From the NCBI GenBank assembly GCA_000827495.1, contig KN817614.1, forward strand, positions 93,322-157,321: a stretch of DNA of 64,000 bases, in the 5' to 3' direction. This DNA is from Hypholoma sublateritium FD-334 SS-4. Taxonomy: Eukaryota; Basidiomycota; Agaricomycetes; Agaricales; Strophariaceae. A program made the translations under genes and the position numbers. Numbering within the stretch: position 1 is the stretch's first letter; each line of letters begins with the position of its first letter. Shown piece by piece: positions 48,496 through 59,525 of this stretch. Below the pieces are notes generated by a model that saw nothing but the letters and a program-made list of their open reading frames with translations, made no database searches and was not told the origin of the DNA.

Positions 48496-51129
48496 ATCGA
48501 GCAAGTCTGACCCCGGTCAGAAAGTAGTGTGCACTTTCCGTTTAACTCCAGGGTAGCGTGAAAAGGTAAGACTTTGCATTTGCATCTTCAGTATGAGTGG
48601 AGGGAGCAAGGAAGGAGTGGTAAGAGCCAAACTTGAAGGAGAGTCACGACGCGTGACGACGGGTTGGATGGCGGCCGAAAAAAGCAAGCGGGACGCAAGG
48701 CCTGGCTATTGCTCCCGAATTCACCCGTCACTTTCAACATTCCAGGTTCTTTCCTTGCCGCGCTGTCCTCCTACGATCTCTCTCGTTGAGTCCGCTCTCC
48801 CCACCCCATTCTGCTGCTGCGTTTTTCTGAAGATTGACATGAATTCTGAGTGCGATTCTATCTGACGACCACGCTCGGCCTGCACCGACGCCGCCCAGTG
48901 TTTCTGCCTCAGCGTCGCGCCGGACCATGGTACGTGTTGTTTCACTCATGTTCGCAGTACCTAGTTTTCACTGTGCTCCAGTAATGACCCGCACTCGAAC
49001 AGCACCCGCACGTACTCAGCCCAGCGCCCGCAGCCCGCCGCATCCTCGCCGCGCCAGGGCTTCTCGTACAACGCCGCGCGTCGTCTGCCTTTTCTCCGAA
49101 CGCCCAGTCTCGCATCGTCCCGCATCCCGGACTATCTATCCCATCCCAGCTGGAAGCTATAAATCTATCGGCGAGGCTGCGCCTGGTCACCACGGCCCAC
49201 GGCTGCATCCTCGCAGCCTCATTGTACCACCCGCACGAGGCCCGTGACGCGACCACGTTGCTTGCTTGGGCATTCTTCAGTACCCATAGACATGGTCCCT
49301 AGACTGGCCCGCGCCTGGTTACCACGGCACGCGTCTGCACCCATCATCAGCCGTTTACAACAGTACGCTCGAGGCCCGTTCACGTTCGCATTTCTACAGT
49401 ACACATGGACATGGTCCCGCGACTGGCCCGTCAGACTCCTAGGACATCCTCCTTCAGTTCCAACCGCTCTGAGGCAGTGTACCGCGAACGCCTCCGGTGT
49501 ACTGATTGCATTCTTTCGCGAACGTCAAGGCCACCGTCAAGGCGCACTATGAGGTCGACGTGTCCGTTGGAAGCGCCCTGCTCCCAACCCGCGCACGCCT
49601 CGCGGAAAGACACGTTCGCTCTAAAGGTACATCGTACGTGCTTCATTCACATTTGCAGAACCTACTTCACGTAACTCCGTTACCGTCAACATCAACGCCA
49701 ATGCAGGTCCACTTTTTTTTTAGCGCGCAGAGCTCAGCATTGGGGACGATTTGATATGGGGACGTGCCTTACCGCTGCAGGTACAGTACGTGCTTCAGCT
49801 ATCTTCATTGTTCTCCCTTTCACACCATTCCTCAGACGCCTGGATGCCGCCCTGAACATGAGCAAGGCTCAATACTCACTCGTCGAGAGAACGGTCACCG
49901 ATCTACACTTCAGCGTCCCTGCTTCTCCACCTCCCGAGTGCATCCCACCCAGTGCTATTCGTCATCTGGCCTCCCGTGTTTCTATTCCTGTCCCGGGAAC
50001 GCTGCGCTCCTCCAATCTTGGCCTCGTACCCGGGAGGCAGCGTCTGGGGTACCTCTGCCATATCTTTCAGTAAGCATCATCCTTCCAATCCACCGTGATC
50101 ACGCATTAATCAATCATCTAGTTCACAGCGTGTTTCGAGAACGGGCATCTTTGAGCCATCCCTCAGCCAGCATCCGCGTGCGCCCCGTAGCGCGAGCAGA
50201 TCCTGCAGTTATCGCGTAAGTTCTACCTCGCAGTGCTCATACGCCTGTGTTAATCCATGCTCGCGCAGTGTACCGCCTTCATCATCTTTGGACCGTCTGC
50301 GGCTCTACGGAATGGCGCTTACCTGTTACTACGATGTTGGCGCGGATACGCCGTAATACTCGAAATTGGTGCCTCGTATGGCCAAGTGCTGTCTTTCCTT
50401 CATTTACCTGGACTGATATATGTACTTGCATGGTATACAGCTCAAGGATACTCGCGGTACTGTCCCACCGATCCGTGGTTTAGGAATACACACCTGTCTT
50501 GGTTTCAATGGCCCTCCCTCGATCATTTAAATACTACCCACATTCGTCCGTCTTGCGCTATCTCTTTTCCTTCTTCCGCACCGCCCCGCGTGCCCTCTGC
50601 AGAGGGGCAGGGACGGGGCATCGCGGGACATGCTTGGTGACAAATTGGCTGTTTCCAGTGTCCTCGGACTGCATATTCTTCTAAAACAGAATGACGGCTC
50701 ACGCTGTCGCCTTAGGAACGGTTCGTAAATGCTGTTCGCATGTCCGCGGGGCTGTACGCTCGCTCTACTCACGTTGATCCTAACATGAGCACGGAGACCG
50801 TGACAATCAAGTTGACTAGGTATAAGGCTGGCTTAGGGTTAATTTGGGAACGGAGGTCCATTCACATTGGCAATGGCAAGCGCCCGCTGGGTATATTGTA
50901 AAACCACGACAAAGACAAGTATTAATACACCTTATATAATTTATAATGCACAATCGAAAATTCGAAATGGAATTGAGGCTATTCATAGCGGCTGCCGGGC
51001 ACAGCACAGCACAGCATAATAAGCGGGCATAAGCACGCGTGTTGAAAGCATAATGATAGGAACTGGCACCCACTTTCTGGTCATCATCAACTTCAACGAC
51101 CTCAACAACTTTCTTTATCTAGAGCTCGA
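48496..51129. other. NACHT 2-3 intergenic region, right part
   Basis: No supported gene. 49255-49470 contains two related stretches with acatggtcccta/gcgactggcccg. 50026-50075 (ctcgtacccgggaggcagcg onward) matches 55437-55485. The 127-codon frame at 50257-50640 includes a hydrophobic piece (VLSFLHLPGLIYVLAWYTA) but no gene structure. Confidence 0.3.
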
Positions 51130-53067
51130 ATGCAGCAAACTGGGGGGGTATTTCAAGCGGGACCCAGCAGCAACTTCCTCATCCAAGGGGGTCAATTTGT
51201 ACAGAATGGGCCTGCTCCGCCCGTTCACAATTGCTACGACGCTGACGGCGCGTTATTTTTCTATCCCTGCTATCACATGGAATTTACGTCTCTTGATTCC
51301 AGACGGCTTCAAGCACTTGCAAGCCCACGTCGCTCCCACGGCATACGCATCTCAGCAAGTTGGTGACGCTCCCAAATGTCACCCAAACACCCGTACAGCG
51401 GTCTTAAACGCCATAATGGACTGGGTGGTTGTTGCCGCCGTTGGCCTTCAGTGGATATTATGGCTAAACGGCGCTGCAGGGGCTGGTAAATCGGCCATAG
51501 CACGCTCAATTGTCGACTTGTGCCTCAAACAACAAATTGTCATTGCTCGATTCTTTTTCTTCCGCGCGGATCCAACACGAAATAACACAAAACCTGTCGT
51601 CGCCACTCTCGCGTACCAACTCATAAAATCCATTCCTTCGCTCGACTCCTTAATTACCCTGATAATACGGTCTGATCCCCTCATTTTCAACGAATCGATA
51701 GAGACACAATTCGAGGCTCTGATTTTCGAGCCACTGCGACGACTACACAAGGAGTCTCGATTTATGAAGCCTATTGTCTTCTTGCTTGATGGTGTGGACG
51801 AATGCCACGGAGATGACAGTCAGGTCAATCTAATCCGCACTATCACGCAGTTCGTCGCGAAAAGAATCGTACCGCTAATCGTCATATTCTCCAGTCGAGC
51901 CGAATCGCAGCTCCAGATGGCATTCAATTCCCCGACAGTCGACAGCATTCTTCGAAGATTACCTCTTGACACCGACTATCGCGCGGCCAATGACATTCGA
52001 CTCTTCCTCGATGACTCTTTCAGCGAGATAAAGAGTACTCATAGATTCAGATCCTCGATTGACCACGACTGGCCTGCTCCATCGCTTATCCAAGAAATTG
52101 TCGACAAATCCTCCAGCCAGTTCATTTATGCATCTGTTGTCATCAAGTTTATATCATCCCCACGCTTCCACCCCGTTCAACAGCTCGAAATTGTTCGTGG
52201 GCTTCGGCCCGCCGGTGAATTGACGCCTTTTGCTCAACTGGATGCTCTCTATCGACACATATTCTCACAAGTGCATGACCACCGTGCGATTTCAATCCTG
52301 GCGGTGGTTATATTGAGTGATTTTCCATACATCAAACATATCTGTGAAATGCTGGATATTACAAGTAACGACATTCATGTCGCACTAGCTGACTTGACAT
52401 CAGTTATCTCATATATCGGTGCGCGTGATGGGACAGCAATCACTTTTTTGCATGCCTCGCTTCCCGATTTCCTTCTAGATGAATCGCGTGCACAGCAATT
52501 CTACATTGACAAGGGTCTCTGGCATGCGCAATTTGCACTAATATTTCTACGCAAGAGGTTATCGTGTACGTCGGTTTCTTTATTGTTATACTTGATTGAT
52601 CTCAGGGCGTCACATTTATAAAGCAGGACCCAAAAATCTTATTCCGCATCATCTCAGTCAGGCTAGATGCAATCCTCAATTGCGGGAGGCTGTTTATACG
52701 TTTAGCCCAGCCAATTATATAAGCTGGAAGCCAGCACTTTGGAGTTTCTACATTAACACCATTAAAAAGATGGTGAGCTATCGAAGAGTATATTTGCCAT
52801 ACCACGGGCTTAATTTACTGCTTTTAGGACTTTGATGACGGAGGAAGGGTGTATCGCCACCAGCTTGACGTGGTCGTACGTCATATGGATAAGTATTATC
52901 CAACCGAGATGCACTATTTGGATGAAAAACATGATATAACTGCAATTTTGGGTAAAATAGCAAGCGAAAAAGAGGCAATACTGCGCGATATAGTGAATAG
53001 CGGAAGAAAGGTCTCATTCTGGATGCGCTCCAGAAGCTGTTTGGCCCGAGTTTTCAAGAAGCAGTAA
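51130..53067 (+). CDS. NACHT-domain STAND NTPase, paralogue 3 (with a GC-AG first intron)
   Basis: Predicted 595-residue paralogue. Exons are 51130-51247, 51303-52565, 52606-52772 and 52828-53067, all phases consistent. Exon 1 encodes MQQTGGVFQAGPSSN then FLIQGGQFVQNGP. Exon 2 begins DGFKHLQAHVAPTAYASQQ, with Walker A GAAGAGKSAIA, Walker B FLLDGVDECHGDD, IFSSRAESQLQM and FLHASLPDFLLDESR. Exons 3 and 4 carry LSQARCNPQLREAVYTF and VYRHQLDVVVRHMDKYYP, ending FKKQ. The donor of intron 1 is gacg|gcgcgt, where paralogues 1 and 2 have gacg|gtgcg, so it must be spliced as a GC-AG intron or the gene is compromised. A parallel frame stays open across this intron and yields a misleading 522-codon ORF from 51053. 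Intron 2 is only 40 bases. Confidence 0.83.
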
Positions 53068-54700
53068 TATTAACATCGGACTTCTACAATACTACTTATT
53101 ACATGGACATTGTTTTAATTTAGGGATACTTTACCCTGTGATTTTGGGTCAGGATGCGTAGAATCATAGTTCAAGTTGTACGTGTCAGTATGCAACACCC
53201 CGTGGCAGATTTCGCAGGACGCCGTCGATGTTGGGAAATGCAGAGGCGCGCAACGATCGCATGTTAAAGACGACACGCGTACCAGTAAACAGCGTCTGGG
53301 CGTCTGGGTGTCTGGGTGCCGCCCATGTATAACGGGCACGCACCGGCGGCGCGCTGTTAGGCGTATCGGGACGCGCGCTGGCAGACGCGCTGATGGGTGC
53401 GGGACGGCGCGATGCGACGATGCGCCATAGCGTAGTCCACAGCGATATGGACGGAAGAACGTGGTGCGCGTGGAGGGCAAGTACGTCGCACACGGCATGC
53501 GTACAGGACAAGGCAAACCCGGCGAAAAGATCATACGCAGTGCGCGTATGCGTACGTCCTGAAAGGGTCTGCCCCGCTGGCCTTGCCATGATGCGGTGGG
53601 GGATGTATGGCGGATAGCGCGCCGCGCAACTGCGGGCGCAAGGAAACTGTTCGCCGGTGGGTAAGGGCAGGTTATATGATCATGTCGCACGCAAAATGCG
53701 CAGGGGTGTGCGCGCGTCCTGCGAATTTGCTCGCATGTAGCCAGAGGGCACCTGCGGCGGTGTACGCGCGGGACGATGGGGGAACCGCGGGTGGGATTGA
53801 AGTATGCCGGTGCGACTCGTGCGCGTCGGTTTTATGTCCTGGTGTACAGTAATTCCGTGGAGCGAGATAGTCGCAGAGAGAGAACAGTGCGCCTGCCTGT
53901 ACGTCGCACATTGAAATCATAAAGCATCGTCTGCGCGTGTATCGCACTAACTCACACCGAACGCAAGCTTCCAGCGGTGGGCGGAAAGACGCAGCGCGCA
54001 GGTGGCCAGGGGCAGACGAAAGAGAGCCATTTACGCGGGACGTACGGGAGCGCTCGCGGCAAGCGAATTGACCTCATGTCCTTTCCCGTAGAGGCTGCGC
54101 GGTGGGTAGGATAGAGTACGGCGCGACGCCCGGCTCGTGTGTGTGGGTTAAGACGCGAGTCGATCACAGGCGGAGATATGGGGCGCTGAGGCAGCGTATG
54201 TAGAGGGTGTAATTAGGTGCATGCATGGCCTTGTCGAGCGGCCCGATCGTATTCGCGAGCGTCCGTCGTGGATTTGATCGTCAGTGTTTTGTGGTTGGGG
54301 GCCATCTGACCGTCCAGACAGAGGCTCGTAGTAATAGCATCTTCTGGCTGTGGTTCAGCAGTAGAGACGAGATTTGCGGGAATGAATTGCCTGTACTGCA
54401 GTGCACCCGGAGAATTAAGAGCGGCTAGCATCGTGTCTATTGAGATGCACGCTTCCTCACTGTGAAATCACATGTTCGAGTTGGGTTCGAGTACTTATGT
54501 GCAGTCTTGCGCACTATTTCCATGCAAGGATGCAGGTAATACGCAGAAAAATTGTATCAGAAAGGAGGGGGAGCTCGGTCACTGGTGGGAGTAGAAAGCA
54601 AGTAAGTAGAAAGGAGTTTCGATCCGGGCCCGATTCAGAGCACGTGAGGAGCGCGTGTACTTATTGATGGGGTGATCGCGAGTCCCGTCAGGTCCCGAAT
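53068..54700. other. GC-rich, gene-poor region after NACHT 3
   Basis: CpG-rich low-complexity DNA (53180-54150) recalls the composite-repeat core in composition (acgcgt, gcgcg), but I could not align it to the ordered blocks of that family. Frames are long on both strands because of the GC bias and show no conserved pattern. No supported gene. Confidence 0.35.
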
Positions 54701-54714
54701 CCCAACTCTTGACC

Positions 54715-54945
54715 GGGACGCCCTACATCCAGCCAGCTTCTTCTCAGGCCGCGTCCAGCCCTCACCTGCTCCTCGCGCCATTTCGCCGTCCAAGGGCCTC
54801 TTGTTTAGCGACGTGCACCGTCGTCCCTTCCTCCGCGCGCCCATCTCCACTGCGACCCCCCCCGCGACGTCGCGCACATCTGTCCTGCCTGGCTGAACGG
54901 GTTATATGTGCCCATCTATTCGCATCGCCCGAATCTGGCACGTCG
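54715..54945 (+). repeat. direct repeat pair S, copy 1
   Basis: Matches 59297-59525 over about 230 bases with many substitutions. Anchors: gtgcaccgtcgtcccttcctccgcg (54818) against gcgcaccgtcgtcccttcctccgcg, and gctgaacgggttatatgtgcccatctattcgcatcgcccg against the same string with ggg. Both strands are open in the pair (plus frame with HRRPFLRAPI; minus frame with RRKGRRC), so the coding strand, if any, is unclear. Confidence 0.75.
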
Positions 54946-55861
54946 ACTCTGTCTTCGATGAAAATAGTTCTCTTCTCAGAGGTTGAGCTTGCTGCCCACA
55001 GTCTGCGGCTGCACGCAAGCATGTGTCTCGGCGTAGGCGCTGCTTGCACCTGCTCTTGTGGCTCGAGACGCACATCGCCGTTCCTGGTTGTACTGGCTGA
55101 TCCGAAGGCACATCGCGCGGACGTCGTCGGCGCGCTGAGCGGTCTACGGTGGGGTTACCTTCGCCGTGCGCGTCGACATGAGCAGACTTACTCGAGCAGA
55201 TGGACAGAAACTCAGCATGCCCCTGAGTTGGTACTTACTATAGCTTGTCGTTTCTGATCAGTCACCTGGCGGAAGTTACACTATCCACCGTTCGCGAATG
55301 CTGAAGGGGTGCCGTTCTTGGTCGCAGTACATCCAACGCCTTCACTCTGCCCGTGCGCCACCTCGACGCAGCACTCTCTTTGACGACGACATCGTCGGCA
55401 CAAGCACCAGCAGGGAATGCATTACGTATCTTGGCCTCGTACCCGAGAACCAGCATCTGGGGTACCTCTGTCATATCTTTCGTGAATGTTCTCGGGGGCT
55501 GGACACTCCTTAAACACACGTCAGACATAGCATAACACTGAGAGGCTAACGATACTGCGTAGGTATAAAGCTGGCGACCGAAGGGAATGGCGGCACATTG
55601 GTGGCTGTCCGTTAAGCGCGGACACTCATGATGTAGGACTATTAACGGTTTTAATATGACGCTATATTAAGTACAATCAAATGTGACTGACAGACGAAAC
55701 GGAACGTAGTTGCTGGTTGAGTGGCATAGGCACAGCACGCCAGGCGATTATGTACACAGCCTATCTGCCTCATGCTTCAGATTAACTGGCACCAACCTTC
55801 CGCTCCCACGTCATCTTCAACCTTCACCACCACGACGCCTGTCTCGTATTCCAGAGCTCAT
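54946..55861. other. 5' flank of NACHT gene 4
   Basis: No supported gene. 55437-55485 repeats a string seen upstream of NACHT 3 (50026-50075), which encodes the frame LGLVPxxxxLGYLCHIF in both places. This is another piece of DNA duplicated along with the NACHT genes. Confidence 0.35.
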
Positions 55862-57765
55862 ATGCAGCAGGCAGGCGGGATATTCCAGCAGGGACCCAGG
55901 AGCAGATTCCTCGACCCAGGGGAGGAGTATGTGCAGCATAGCTATGGCGGGAAAATCCACACTTGCTATGACGCCGATCCTGGTACGCTTCTACCTTTAA
56001 TCCTGCTCTCGCATGAATTGAATACATTGCTTCATCAATCCAGATGGATTCAGGCACTTACACGCCCATGTTGCTCCTGCTGCATATGCATCTCAGCAAG
56101 AGGGTGACGCTCCCAAATGTCACCCAAACACACGCACAGCAGTCTTGACCGCCATAATACATTGGATGACTGTGGCCACAATGGGACTTCAGTGGATCCT
56201 ATGGATCAACGGCGCTGCGGGTGCGGGTAAATCGGCTATAGCTCGTTCAGTCATCGACTTGTGCATCGAACAAGGGATTGTTATTGTTCGTTTCTTCTTC
56301 TTCCGCACGGATTCGACACGAAACACCATCAAACCTATCGTAGCCACTCTCGCATTCCAACTCATACAATTGATTCCCGAGCTCAATTCCATAATCAGCC
56401 CGAAAATTGCCTCTAATCCTCTCATTTTCCACGAATCGCTTGAAACACAATTCAAAGTTTTGATCTTCGAGTCGCTACGACAGCTACACAAGGAGTCGCC
56501 ATTTGAGAAAGCCATGGTCTTCCTGCTTGACGGAGTAGATGAATGCAGCGGAGACGACAATCAAGCCAATCTTATCCGCACTATTGCTGAGTTCGTCGCG
56601 GAAAAAACAGTGCCGCTGATCGTGATATTCTCCAGTCGGGCAGAATCACAGCTCAAGATGACTTTCAACTCCCCTAAAATTGACAATGTACTTCGGCGAT
56701 TACCTCTTGACACAGACTACCGCGCGGCCGATGACATTCGACTGTTCCTCGACGATTCTTTCACCGAAATAAAAAACACCCACACATTCAGATCTTCGAT
56801 TGATCCCGAGTGGCCTGCGCCATCGCTCGTCCGAGAAATAGTCGACAAATCCTCGAACCAGTTCATCTACGCATCTGTCGTCGTAAAGTTTATATCATCC
56901 CCCCGTCTCCACCCCGTTCAGCAACTCGAAATTGTTCGTGGGCTTCGGCCCGCTGGGGATTTGACGCCGTTCGCTCAGCTTGATTCCCTCTACCGACATA
57001 TTTTCTCGCAAGTACATGATATTGCTCGTGTTACCGCTATTCTGGCGCTGGACATATTGAGTGGTATGCCGTACAACCAGCAATATATCTGTGAGATGTT
57101 AGGTATTGAAAGAGAAGATATTGATGTCGCTCTGGCAGACTTGACATCAGTTATTTCATATGCTGCAGGACAAATAACCTTTTTGCATGCATCGCTCCCA
57201 GATTTCCTCCAAGACCAATCACGCGCGCAGCAGTACTATATTGACAGGGGCGTTTGGTGTGCGCAACTTACAGTAACACTTCTAACCAAGAGGTTATCAT
57301 GTACGTTGGTTTCTTTATTGTTACATAGTAAATGATCTCATGATATATATCAAGATATGTCTACTCTTGCCACGTATCTCGGTCAAGCCAAATGCACTCC
57401 TCAACTACGGGAGGCAGTATACGCAACTTCCCCAGCCATTTTCAGTTGGCATCCAGCTACTTGGAGTACCTACATTGACATCATTCAGAAAATGGTAAGT
57501 TATTAAGACAGTATTTACTACATCATTGACAGGCCCAAACTGCTGCTTTTAGGACTTCGGTGATGGGGGCGAGGTGTATCGTCACCAACTTGACATGGTC
57601 GTGCGTCATATGGATAAGGATTGCCCACAAGAAATGCACCGACTGCATGAACACGATATAGACGGAATTCTGGATGAGATAGAAAGGGAAAGGGGGCCGG
57701 GCAGAAAGACCTCACTATGGGTGCGCTCTAAAATCCATTTAGCCAAGGTTTTCAAAAAAAAGTGA
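55862..57765 (+). CDS. NACHT-domain STAND NTPase, paralogue 4
   Basis: Predicted 576-residue paralogue. Exons are 55862-55982, 56044-57300, 57355-57494 and 57553-57765, all phases consistent, introns 54-61 bases. Exon 1 encodes MQQAGGIFQQGPRSR then FLDPGEEYVQHSYGG, the most divergent version of the N-terminal motif: the usual IQGGQF core is replaced by DPGEEY. Exon 2 opens DGFRHLHAHVAPAAYASQQE, with Walker A GAAGAGKSAIA, Walker B FLLDGVDECSGDD and FLHASLPDFLQDQSR. Exons 3 and 4 carry YLGQAKCTPQLREAVYA and VYRHQLDMVVRHMDKDCP, ending FKKK. The enzyme core is intact. The altered N-terminal exon suggests that signalling from this copy may have changed. Confidence 0.87.
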
Positions 57766-59290
57766 TACATCTCATTTCCACTATGCTACTTATTATTTAT
57801 GCATTACTTTATGTGTCGTATTAGTTTAAATCCGTAAGCTTGGAATTGTGTCCGGCTACCCCTTGCTTTGGATTGCACTGTGCAGGCGCGGACCAACAGC
57901 ATGTTGACGGGGATGTGGGATAGACTCAAGACAGTGGAGAGCAGAGCAGCCCCGTGTCCGGGTGGGCGCCGTAAGTTCCGGTGTATGCGTCACATCCACT
58001 CCGTCTTAAGCACACCGGCGCTGAGGACCCTGAGCCGCGGGAGAGTCTACGGCGTCAAGGGTCCATTCCTGTGAGCTTCAGCATTGTAATCGAGGATCAC
58101 GTGGGGTGATATCGGTGTCCGAACCACGCAGAGAGATCGGGTCCCAACACCACCAGCGACCACGTTGAAGCAAACCCGGAGGCAGGTCTCTCGGGTCCAA
58201 GTGACCGGTACGGCGTCGCGCACGGGGTCAAGACAGAGCACTCGACGCAGCACGGGGCACGCGGAGCTCTGTGTTCACGGTGGAGAGTAGCACAATCGTA
58301 TCGCAGCAGACGTGCGTTGCAGAGAGAAGCCTGACGTGCGGACAATATGTGCGAGCACGCGCACAAGTGGTAGTGGGTGCAGCGAAGCGGCCCCCTTCTT
58401 CCCACCCAGAGGCGCCCGCGGGCGGCACGAGCGCTGTGCTTTTCGGCTTCGGAGCCTATGTAATAATCCCGCGTTGTCCGTATAGGCCGACCGACGATCG
58501 AGGCGTGCATCGCGCGGGACGCGCACGGGGGATGGGTGGAGCAGTATTTGCAGCGCGAGCTCTAGCATGAGGCGACGGTGACGCCAGCCGGTTTGGGGTG
58601 GTATTGGATGCACGCGCGCGGCAGGACTGATAAAGGGGCCTTTATCACGAGAAGAACCGAAGTGCATGTACATGCGCTGCGGAGATGGCATGCTCCGGGG
58701 CGATGCTTGTATTCGTCATCGGGCATGGAAGTGGGGCAGAATAGTGAGCGATGAATCAGCGGTCGAGGCGTTGGAGGGGTACGGCTGGGGGACGCGGAAA
58801 AGAGTGGCGTCGCGTCGATATAGAGGGCGCCCTGGATGGGTTCCACGCAGGGAGCACTTCGACGCGCGGAGTGAGGGTGAGTGGCGGCGGGTGCGAGAGA
58901 GTAGCCAAAGCAACGGCGGGTGGCGGTGGGCGTATGCAGGGGCGGGGGGACGTGGACGGCGGACGGAAATGACACACGACATGTCTTGACATTCATATAT
59001 ACAAATATTCAAGGCTCACGCAAACGCGGAAGCAGTCAACTTGCGCACTATCGATGAAGATACGAACTATCGCTCTGCACGCAACAGTTTTCGGCCATTT
59101 GGGGAGACATGTACGCGTCTGTAAGTTGTACGTCCCACCCCGTTCCGCCTTTTCGTTGATTTTCCAAGATCGACGTATATAGGCTTCTGGTTGCGATAGT
59201 CACGTACTGCGGTGTCTGCATCATTATCGTCGTACGTATTTCGCTTTTTCCACTGCCTCTCGTCCTCATCTTGGACAGTAACGACCGTTA
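57766..59290. other. GC-rich gene-poor region after NACHT 4
   Basis: High-GC DNA with long overlapping frames on both strands (for example 58275-58691 minus and 58666-58989 plus). None has a start context, domain or splice structure that I can support. The G-rich stretch 58750-58970 on the plus strand (C-rich on the minus) explains several of these frames. Confidence 0.35.
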
Positions 59291-59296
59291 CCCTTC

Positions 59297-59525
59297 CGCG
59301 ACATGCCTTACATTCAGCCCACTTCTTCTCAGCCCCACGTCTTGCCCCCCCTGCTCCTAACGCCATTTCGCTGTCCAAAGACCTCTCATTTATCGACGCG
59401 CACCGTCGTCCCTTCCTCCGCGTGCCCATCTGTACCCCCGCGACCCCGCCCACGACGTCGCGCACATCTGCCCTCGCCTGGCTGAACGGGTTATATGGGC
59501 CCATCTATTCGCATCGCCCGCATCC
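59297..59525 (+). repeat. direct repeat pair S, copy 2
   Basis: Partner of 54715-54945. Here the minus-strand frame is longer (145 codons, 59067-59504, with MGTRRKGRRCASINERSLD), but the homologous frame in copy 1 breaks after the shared part, so there is no strong support for a gene. Confidence 0.7.

Noticed and set aside
51053..51302. N-terminal part of the 522-codon ORF at NACHT gene 3
   Set aside because: The same reasoning applies: the MQQTGG exon in the other frame is conserved in all four genes, and the long ORF crosses intron 1.
59067..59504. 145-codon basic minus-strand ORF overlapping repeat pair S
   Set aside because: The homologous ORF in the other copy diverges right after the shared segment, and the frame is favoured by GC-rich composition.
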